Part shown: piece by piece, positions 58,207 through 64,000 of the stretch | Numbering within the stretch: position 1 is the first letter of the stretch | How the letters are laid out: the number at the start of each line of letters is the position of its first letter | Source: Bacteroidota bacterium | Lineage (GTDB): Bacteria > Bacteroidota > Bacteroidia > Chitinophagales > Chitinophagaceae | Length of the DNA stretch: 64,000 nucleotides | Reading direction: 5' to 3' | NCBI GenBank assembly: GCA_023409975.1 | Contig: JAEYQO010000019.1 | Location: 62,001 to 126,000, forward strand | Made by a program: the position numbers and the translations under genes | Notes under the pieces: generated by a model | What the model was told of the DNA's origin: nothing | The model's database searches: none | The model's input: only the letters and a program-made list of their open reading frames with translations

Positions 58207-59976
58207 ATGTATCGTACACATACCTGTGGAGACCTGCGAATTTCGGATGCAGGCAAAGAAGTGAAGCTGGCTGGCTGGGTCCAGACAGTCCGCAAATTTG
58301 GGAGCATCACCTTTGTTGATCTTCGCGACCGCTATGGGATCACCCAGCTCCTGTTTCATGAGTCACTTAATGAGCGTCTGGACCAAACGCCCCTGGGCAG
58401 GGAATACGTACTTCAGGTAGCAGGGACTGTGATCGAAAGGAGCAATAAGAACCCAAAAATCCAAACGGGTGACATTGAGGTGCAGGTAGTGGATTTTGCG
58501 ATCATGAATGTAGCCAGCACGCCTCCTTTCACCATCGAAGAAGAAACCGATGGCGGTGACGAGCTCCGGATGAAATATCGTTATCTGGATTTGAGAAGGC
58601 CAGCGCTGCGTAGAAATCTCGAGCTGCGCTATAAAGTGAATCGTTCTGTCCGGAACTATCTGGATAGCCAGGGTTTCTGGGATATTGAAACGCCTTTCCT
58701 GATCAAGTCTACGCCAGAAGGGGCCCGGGACTTTATTGTACCCTCCAGAATGAATGAGGGGCAGTTCTACGCGTTGCCCCAGAGTCCGCAGACTTTTAAG
58801 CAACTGCTAATGGTGAGTGGTTACGACCGGTATTACCAGATCGTGAAGTGCTTCAGAGATGAAGACCTGAGGGCAGACCGTCAACCAGAGTTTACGCAGA
58901 TCGACTGTGAGATGAGCTTTGTAGAACAGGAAGATGTACTTCAGACTTTTGAGGGTTTGTTTAAGCACGTTTTTAAAGAAATAAAGGGAGTGGAGATCAC
59001 GGAAGACTTCCCGAGGCTGACCTGGGAAGAGGCGATGTGGAACTATGGTAATGACAAGCCTGATATCAGGTTCGATATGAAGATTCAGAACCTGAAAGTC
59101 AGTCATGAGGTTCATTGTGCGGCATTGAAGGAAGTTGAATTCAAGGTTACGAATGAAGCAGAGACCGTTCTGGCGATTGCGGTTCCAGGTGCCAGCGAGT
59201 TTACCCGCAAACAGGTTGATGAGCTGACGGAATGGGTGAAGCGGCCCCAGATCGGGATGACCGGTTTGCTGGTGGTGCGATGTAATACAGATGGTTCGTT
59301 TAAGAGCACAGTCGATAAATTCTTCAGTGCAGAGAAGCTGCAGAAGATAGCGGCTTTTTGTAATGCGCAGGGCGGTGATCTCATTCTGATGCTGGCGGGT
59401 AAGGAATCGCGAACAAGGAAGGCGATGAGTGAGCTCAGGCTGGAGTTGGGTAATAGGCTGGGCCTTCGGAACCCTGAGGTCTTCAGGCCTCTGTGGGTAG
59501 TAGATTTTCCGCTGTTCGAATATGATGAGGAAGAAGATCGCTGGGTGGCCAGACACCATCCTTTTACGGCACCAAAGCCAGAACAGATTCCGCTGATGGC
59601 TGACCGTTCCCGTTTTGGGGAGATCAAAGCTAACGCGTATGATATAGTACTGAATGGAACAGAGATTGGAGGCGGCTCCATCAGGATCTTCCAGCGTGAT
59701 CTGCAGGAAAAAATGTTTGCTGCACTCGGACTGTCCCGGGAAGAGGCGGACGAGAAATTTGGGTTCCTGTTAGGGGCGTTTGAATATGGTGCTCCTCCTC
59801 ACGGTGGAATTGCCTTCGGCTTCGACCGGCTGTGCGCTTTGTTGGGTGGCCAGGAAACGATTCGTGATTTCATCGCCTTCCCCAAGAATAATGCCGGTCG
59901 CGATGTGATGTTAGATGCACCTTCTTCCGTCGATCAGAACCAGCTTGATGAATTAGGACTTGAAATGCGAAGCTGA
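58207..59976 (+). CDS. aspS: Aspartyl-tRNA synthetase
   Basis: 589 residues, the bacterial AspRS with GAD insertion. An OB-fold anticodon domain (LAGWVQTVRKFGSITFVDLR) comes first; class II motif 2 is FKQLLMVSGYDRYYQIVKCF with RDEDLRADRQPEFTQIDCEM, and motif 3 GAPPHGGIAFGFDRLCALLG ends the catalytic core. It charges tRNA-Asp, and possibly tRNA-Asn. A near-consensus box TATCTTG lies about 30 bases before the ATG. A wobble-containing terminator follows. Confidence 0.97.
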   Translation: MYRTHTCGDLRISDAGKEVKLAGWVQTVRKFGSITFVDLRDRYGITQLLFHESLNERLDQTPLGREYVLQVAGTVIERSNKNPKIQTGDIEVQVVDFAIMNVASTPPFTIEEETDGGDELRMKYRYLDLRRPALRRNLELRYKVNRSVRNYLDSQGFWDIETPFLIKSTPEGARDFIVPSRMNEGQFYALPQSPQTFKQLLMVSGYDRYYQIVKCFRDEDLRADRQPEFTQIDCEMSFVEQEDVLQTFEGLFKHVFKEIKGVEITEDFPRLTWEEAMWNYGNDKPDIRFDMKIQNLKVSHEVHCAALKEVEFKVTNEAETVLAIAVPGASEFTRKQVDELTEWVKRPQIGMTGLLVVRCNTDGSFKSTVDKFFSAEKLQKIAAFCNAQGGDLILMLAGKESRTRKAMSELRLELGNRLGLRNPEVFRPLWVVDFPLFEYDEEEDRWVARHHPFTAPKPEQIPLMADRSRFGEIKANAYDIVLNGTEIGGGSIRIFQRDLQEKMFAALGLSREEADEKFGFLLGAFEYGAPPHGGIAFGFDRLCALLGGQETIRDFIAFPKNNAGRDVMLDAPSSVDQNQLDELGLEMRS

Positions 59977-60000
59977 TAAAGCAGTGTCAGATATTGAAAG

Positions 60001-60026
60001 AGAGTCTTTCCATTCGGAAGGGCTCT
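60001..60026 (+). terminator. Terminator of aspS
   Basis: Eleven-bp stem AGAGTCTTTCC / GGAAGGGCTCT (with G-U pairs) and loop ATTC, followed by T6. Confidence 0.78.
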
Positions 60027-60063
60027 TTTTTCGTTTAAGCAGTCAGGTTTGGCCTGAAACTAA

Positions 60064-60087
60064 AAAAGCCCCTTTGAAGGGGCTTTT
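60064..60087. terminator. Hairpin between aspS and tRNA-Gln
   Basis: Eleven-bp stem AAAAGCCCCTT / AAGGGGCTTTT with a tight loop; on the minus strand it would end the tRNA-Gln transcript. Confidence 0.8.
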
Positions 60088-60113
60088 GCAAGACAGTGAA
60101 GCTGTTCACTTTG

Positions 60114-60184
60114 TAGTCCGACCAGGATTCGAACCTGGACAGACAGAACCAAAATCTGTAGTGCTACCGTTACACCATCGGACT
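60114..60184 (-). tRNA. tRNA-Gln (anticodon TTG)
   Basis: On the minus strand the 71-base cloverleaf has acceptor AGTCCGA / TCGGACT, D-arm GTGTAACGGTAGCAC, anticodon stem ACAGA / TCTGT around loop TTTTGGT (anticodon TTG), and T-arm CCAGGTTCGAATCCTGG. The CCA end is not encoded. It reads CAA and, by wobble, CAG codons. Confidence 0.95.
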
Positions 60185-60341
60185 GTCTGTCTTGCGGGAT
60201 GCAAATGTACAGCCTCAACTGAAAAAGCCAAAATCTTTCACACAAAAAATTATTCCTGATAAGTTCGCCCGGTTCATCCTGATTTCGCAAATTGCAGGAC
60301 TTTCGACGATTGTTCGATTAGAAAATAGATGATAAAAAAAA

Positions 60342-60451
60342 TGGTGTGAACGGTGGATACGCGGTCCAGGGGCGGTAGCAGGCCGGTCGGGTAGTAACGG
60401 AGGTACGGCGGAGGTATGACGGAGGCATAACTGAGTTGTAACTGAGAAGGG
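60342..60451 (-). repeat. 11-bp-period array, copy 2 of the dispersed element (inverted)
   Basis: Ten exact 11-bp units on the plus strand, among them GTCGGGTAGTA (60386), ACGGAGGTACG (60397), GCGGAGGTATG (60408), ACGGAGGCATA (60419), ACTGAGTTGTA (60430). Reverse-complemented, unit n matches unit n of 8514-8623; the outermost unit CGTTCACACCA is identical. The T-rich flank (about 60322-60341) is also shared. Confidence 0.87.
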
Positions 60452-60624
60452 AGCTACAGCCAAGCCGCAATCCAATAATTGTCTTGACTTGAAAGAGCTT
60501 TACAGTTTAGGAACCATAATATTACCTTTTTATATTTTCCGCGCTCATTAAGCTTTTATTGTTGTCTGATCTTTACGTTTCACCCAATCCTCAATCATCA
60601 ACCCTTTTAACATTTACCGGGCCA

Positions 60625-60659
60625 GTCAACCGTCAACCATCAACCACCAACCATTCGCC
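60625..60659 (+). repeat. 7-bp-period array, 5 units
   Basis: GTCAACC, GTCAACC, ATCAACC, ACCAACC, ATTCGCC in exact heptamer phase, just upstream of the mrdA promoter; similar but shifted heptamers (TCCTCAA, TCATCAA) occur near 60588-60601. Confidence 0.65.
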
Positions 60660-60668
60660 AAATTAATT

Positions 60669-60676
60669 TAGGTTTG
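60669..60676 (+). promoter_or_regulatory. -7 element (TAGGTTTG) for mrdA-rodA
   Basis: Exact TAnnTTTG with a predicted leader of about 34 bases. Confidence 0.5.
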
Positions 60677-60714
60677 CAGAGAGCTGGTACCATCTTTTAA
60701 TTCCTCTAAGATCT

Positions 60715-62787
60715 ATGTCTTTAGCGGCGAATCCGCGTCAATTCGTTATCAAGATCATATTCATTGGCGTTGCCATCGCAATGCTGGTCAAACTTTTGAT
60801 GCTTCAGGTTTTTGAGGATAAGTACAAGATTCTTGCAGATGACCTGGCCATCTATAGAAAGGTGGTCTATCCTCCCCGGGGTGTCATTTATGACCGGAAG
60901 GGTAGGGTCATGCTTTATAACCAGGTGGTGTACGATCTAATGGTAACCCCTACAAAGGTTACCGCATCTCTGGATACTACGGAGTTATGTAAAGCCCTTG
61001 GCCTCACCAGAAAGCGATTTGAGGAACTGCTGCACCGGGCACGTGTGCGTAATGGTCCCATGCGTCAGGGGGTCTTTATTGAACAGATGACCGCTGCCCA
61101 GACAGCGCGCTTTCAGGAGAACATGTATATGTTCCAGGGGTTTGACCTCGTGCAACGTTATAACCGGGTCTATCCCCGCGCCAGTGGAGGGCTGATCCTC
61201 GGCTATACGGGGGAGGTTTCACCTGCTATGCTGAAACAACAACGCTACCAATCCTACCGCCAGGGTGACTATACCGGGATGCACGGTCTGGAACGTACTT
61301 ATGAGGAGGTCTTGAGAGGTCAGCGAGGGGTTTATTTTTTTGAAAGAGATAATTACAATCGTCCACGAGAACCCTACAGACGGGGCGCTCTCGATACGCC
61401 GGCCATCGCAGGACGGAGCCTGCAGCTTTATCTGGATGCAGAACTGCAGGAATATGCTGAGAAGCTGTTCGTCAACAAGATAGGGAGCGCAGTAGCCATT
61501 GATCCGCAAACGGGTGGCATACTGGCGCTGGTTTCCAGTCCTTCCTATGATCCCAATCTTTTACAGGGCAAGGAGCGTGCGAGGAATTTTGCCAGGCTCT
61601 ATTCCGATGCTACCAAGCCCCTGCTTAACCGGGGAACACAGGCTTCCTATAACCCAGGGTCTACCCTCAAGCCGCTGACTGCTCTGGTAGCCCTGGATGT
61701 GGGAGCAATCACACCCGGTTTTGGTATCCCCTGTGGGGGCGGCTACTATAATTGTGGCCGCAGGATCGGTTGTACGCACTCGGGCGGTGGGCACTCGGCC
61801 AATCTGAGGGCAGCCATCGCAAATTCCTGCAACTCCTATTTCGTCCATATTTTCCGACTTATTGTAGATCTCAAGAAGTTCGGCGGGGTAAAAAATGGTC
61901 TTCAGAAATGGCATGATTACTTCTATGAATTTGGATTTGGCCATCCGACCGGCGTAGATCTGCCCTTCGAAGGCCAGGGCCTGCTGCCGGATACCAATCT
62001 GTATAACAGGATGTATAACGGTTCCTGGAATTCCTGTACGAATCTTTTTGTAGGAATGGGGCAGGGTGAAATTGCACTGACGCCGCTGCAGTTGGCTAAC
62101 GCCATGTGTATTATTGCTAATAAGGGCTTTTTCTACACCCCCCATCTGGTCAGGTCTATTGATAGTAATGATAAAGACCCGCTTCTTAGAAAATACAAAG
62201 AAAAACATGTGGTTACCAATATTCCGGAGTCGACTTTTGACATTGTAGGGCTCGGTATGCAGGATGTGGTAGAAAGAGGTACGGGTAGGGTAGCGATGCT
62301 GGAGGGAGTCAATGTCGCGGCCAAGACAGGTACGGTAGAAAATAAGGCCAGGATCAATGGTGTAGCCGTAAAGATGAAAGACCATTCCATGTTTGTGGCC
62401 TATGCACCCAGGGAAAACCCGAAAATTGCCATCGCTGTGGCTGTAGAGAATGCCGGTTACGGGGCTACCTGGGCTGGACCTATTGCCAGTCTGATGATGG
62501 AGAAATACCTTTTCGACAGTGTTTCAGTCAAAAGAAAGCATTTGGAAGACCGCCTGCTGAATGCCAATCTGATCAGCGAATACACTTATCTTATCGATTC
62601 ATTCCAGCGGCAGCGGGACCGCGAACGATATGAGCGCAGGATGGAAGAGAAAAGGATCCGGGATAGTATCGATCGTAAAACCAATCCTCTGCACTTCTGG
62701 TACTGGATAGAACAGTTTTCAGAAAAAGGAAAACCCACATCATTCACAAGTATGTCACCATTTTTTTTGAGGAGGGATGAGCAATAA
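60715..62787 (+). CDS. mrdA: Penicillin-binding protein 2 (elongation transpeptidase)
   Basis: 690 residues. One N-terminal membrane helix (FVIKIIFIGVAIAMLVKLLM), a PBP dimer domain (YPPRGVIYDRKGRVMLYNQV) and the transpeptidase domain: active-site S316-T-L-K319 in NPGSTLKP, S371-C-N373, and K537-T-G in AAKTGTVEN. The 100-residue end beyond the KTG box is rich in Arg/Glu. PBP2 cross-links peptidoglycan during rod elongation with RodA. The rodA start overlaps its 3' end by 11 bases, a translationally coupled pair; mreC/mreD probably lie outside. Confidence 0.96.
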   Translation: MSLAANPRQFVIKIIFIGVAIAMLVKLLMLQVFEDKYKILADDLAIYRKVVYPPRGVIYDRKGRVMLYNQVVYDLMVTPTKVTASLDTTELCKALGLTRKRFEELLHRARVRNGPMRQGVFIEQMTAAQTARFQENMYMFQGFDLVQRYNRVYPRASGGLILGYTGEVSPAMLKQQRYQSYRQGDYTGMHGLERTYEEVLRGQRGVYFFERDNYNRPREPYRRGALDTPAIAGRSLQLYLDAELQEYAEKLFVNKIGSAVAIDPQTGGILALVSSPSYDPNLLQGKERARNFARLYSDATKPLLNRGTQASYNPGSTLKPLTALVALDVGAITPGFGIPCGGGYYNCGRRIGCTHSGGGHSANLRAAIANSCNSYFVHIFRLIVDLKKFGGVKNGLQKWHDYFYEFGFGHPTGVDLPFEGQGLLPDTNLYNRMYNGSWNSCTNLFVGMGQGEIALTPLQLANAMCIIANKGFFYTPHLVRSIDSNDKDPLLRKYKEKHVVTNIPESTFDIVGLGMQDVVERGTGRVAMLEGVNVAAKTGTVENKARINGVAVKMKDHSMFVAYAPRENPKIAIAVAVENAGYGATWAGPIASLMMEKYLFDSVSVKRKHLEDRLLNANLISEYTYLIDSFQRQRDRERYERRMEEKRIRDSIDRKTNPLHFWYWIEQFSEKGKPTSFTSMSPFFLRRDEQ

Positions 62788-64000
62788 GAACAAACCGGTA
62801 TTAAGCAGAATCGACGGGGTGACCTTTTTCCTGTATCTCACGCTGGTTTTGATCGGGCTGCTGACCGTATTCTCAGTAGAATACCGAAGTACGGACCCCA
62901 CACCCTTCGATATGTCCAAAAGCCATATGAAGCAAACCATGTGGCTGGGTATTTCACTGTTTGTGGGTTTGTTGATCCTATGGACAGAGAGCAAGTTTTT
63001 CTCCTCAGTTGCTTATCTGAGCTATGCCATCGGACTGGCTCTGCTCCTCATTACCATATTTGCCGGACAGGGTGTCAAAGGCTCCAATTCCTGGCTCGGT
63101 GTGGGAGGTTTCCAGTTTCAACCGGGTGAAGTCTGTAAGATATTCACCTCGCTGGCGCTGGCAAAATTTCTCTCCAGTCCTGAGATCAACTTCAAGACGC
63201 TTAAGCACAGAATGATTGGTGTAGCAATGGCCCTGGTGCCCTGCGCCATGATCATACTGCAGTCGGAAACAGGACTTGCCCTTGTTTACCTGTCATTTTT
63301 TCTCGCAATGTACCGTGCCGGGTTACCTAACAGTGTATTGATCATTGCGTTTTCGGTAATTGCGTTGACGCTTGCCACCTTGATGATAGAGCGATATGCC
63401 CTGCTCTATATCATCATTGGTTTGGCGTTGGTCCTAGCGGTTTTGAATCGCCGGTCACTCCGGAAATACGTCGGTGCCAGAGTGGTTCTGGTGCTTTCAG
63501 TGGCTGTCGCCATCTCCTTCTCCCAATGGATTGTTCCATTTGTATTCACCAATGTGCTGAAATCCTACCAGATCGACCGGATTTATTCCATGCTCGGACA
63601 GGAAGTACCGCAGGAGTATTTAGGGTTGTCGCCGGATGCGGAACCTGAGAAAAGAGCCAATGTTTCGGATTATAATGTAATGCAGTCGAAGATAGCTATT
63701 GGCTCAGGTGGCTTGCTTGGAAAAGGGTTTCTGAACGGAACCTCGACAAAAAATGATTTTGTACCCGAACAGAACACGGACTTTATATTCTGTGCCATCG
63801 GTGAACAGTTTGGATTCGTGGGTAGTGCCGCTCTTATCATCATCTATATAGCCCTGATGCTGAGGATACTTCACCTGGCAGAACGACAGCGATCCGATTT
63901 CAGCCGGATATATGCGTATTGTGTGGCTTCTGTCCTGTTCTTTCACTTTGCGATCAATATCTCTATGACAGTTGGCCTCGCACCGGTGATCGGCATCACA
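62777..64000 (+). CDS. rodA: Rod-shape-determining protein RodA (partial at window end)
   Basis: Reading from the ATG at 62777 gives 408 codons without a stop up to the window edge. SEDS-family features: GSNSWLGVGGFQFQPGEVCK (the conserved SW-LG--FQPSE-K region), KYVGARVVLVLSVAVAISFS, and GGLLGKGFLNGTSTKNDFVP with EQNTDFIFCAIGEQFGFVGS. RodA is the glycosyltransferase that polymerises peptidoglycan with PBP2. The insert DRIYSMLGQEVPQEYLGLSP is a periplasmic loop as seen in other Bacteroidota RodA proteins. Its 11-bp overlap with mrdA supports the chosen start. Confidence 0.95.
   Translation, partial: MSNKNKPVLSRIDGVTFFLYLTLVLIGLLTVFSVEYRSTDPTPFDMSKSHMKQTMWLGISLFVGLLILWTESKFFSSVAYLSYAIGLALLLITIFAGQGVKGSNSWLGVGGFQFQPGEVCKIFTSLALAKFLSSPEINFKTLKHRMIGVAMALVPCAMIILQSETGLALVYLSFFLAMYRAGLPNSVLIIAFSVIALTLATLMIERYALLYIIIGLALVLAVLNRRSLRKYVGARVVLVLSVAVAISFSQWIVPFVFTNVLKSYQIDRIYSMLGQEVPQEYLGLSPDAEPEKRANVSDYNVMQSKIAIGSGGLLGKGFLNGTSTKNDFVPEQNTDFIFCAIGEQFGFVGSAALIIIYIALMLRILHLAERQRSDFSRIYAYCVASVLFFHFAINISMTVGLAPVIGIT

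Larger units (their letters stand above)
60185..60714. other. 530-bp intergenic region with two periodic arrays upstream of mrdA
   Basis: It contains the inverted copy of the 11-bp element (60342-60451), a heptamer array (60625-60659) and the mrdA promoter box (60669-60676). The tRNA-Gln promoter should lie between 60185 and about 60260. No credible gene. Confidence 0.7.

Noticed and set aside
58807..62385. Long open frames on the minus strand inside aspS and mrdA (58807-59559, 61561-62385)
   Set aside because: Both are antisense to conserved housekeeping genes and show no family features.
1..64000. Insertion sequences, prophage or genomic island
   Set aside because: No transposase, integrase or phage gene was found, and gene content and composition look uniform.

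Overview
The window is chromosomal DNA from a Bacteroidota bacterium, most likely of the order Chitinophagales (Chitinophagaceae-like). Evidence: a large secreted protein with a type IX secretion C-terminal sorting domain; promoters of the TAnnTTTG class in front of many genes; lipoproteins with Bacteroidota-style CEKD starts; few Shine-Dalgarno sites; a PSP1/RicT protein with a long Gln/Pro tail; bacillithiol synthesis (bshA); and a CcoI-type P-type ATPase. Genus-level assignment is not possible from what I can see. No rRNA, insertion sequence, prophage or CRISPR array was recognised; there is one tRNA (tRNA-Gln).

Layout. 1-3.4 kb: SOS mutagenesis cassette imuA-imuB-dnaE2 (minus strand) with a divergent small HTH regulator. 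3.4-8.4 kb: M3 metallopeptidase, DUF4112 protein, a selO gene broken by an in-frame TAA, and a DedA protein. 8.4-9.2 kb: a 780-bp gene-free stretch with periodic repeats. 9.2-18.9 kb: TPR protein, pdhA, recF, outer-membrane barrel, YihY, YceI, small secreted and hydrophilic proteins, MFS exporter, MacB-like permease and a phosphoribosyltransferase. 18.9-31.7 kb: asparaginase-family hydrolase, lipoproteins, GNAT, PLP decarboxylase, MFS, RicT-like protein, LiaF-like protein, RecQ, deoxynucleoside kinase, folK. 31.7-41.1 kb: sppA, serine dehydratase, and the 1966-residue T9SS protein. 41.4-49.8 kb: bshA, small hypotheticals, CcoI-like ATPase, two convergent cation/proton antiporters, lipoprotein. 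49.9-64 kb: lepA, small membrane proteins, ispF, hutU, purC, branched-chain amino-acid dehydrogenase, pdeM, aspS, tRNA-Gln, and mrdA-rodA of the cell-elongation machinery (rodA runs off the window).

Most genes are housekeeping and sit singly or in pairs, with strong hairpin terminators at gene ends. Many promoters lie so close to the start codon that the mRNAs would have leaders of zero to about fifteen bases.

The most unusual signal is in the intergenic DNA. Four arrays (8503-8623, 8904-9035, 21089-21242, 60342-60451) are built on an exact 11-bp period without phase slips, each unit pairing a purine tract with a TA step. Two of them, 52 kb apart and inverted, are homologous unit by unit (about 80 of 110 positions by hand alignment), so they are copies of one dispersed element. 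At all three loci a short 7-bp-period array (AACC/GTCAACC-like) lies 120-200 bp away. I know of no described element with this combination.
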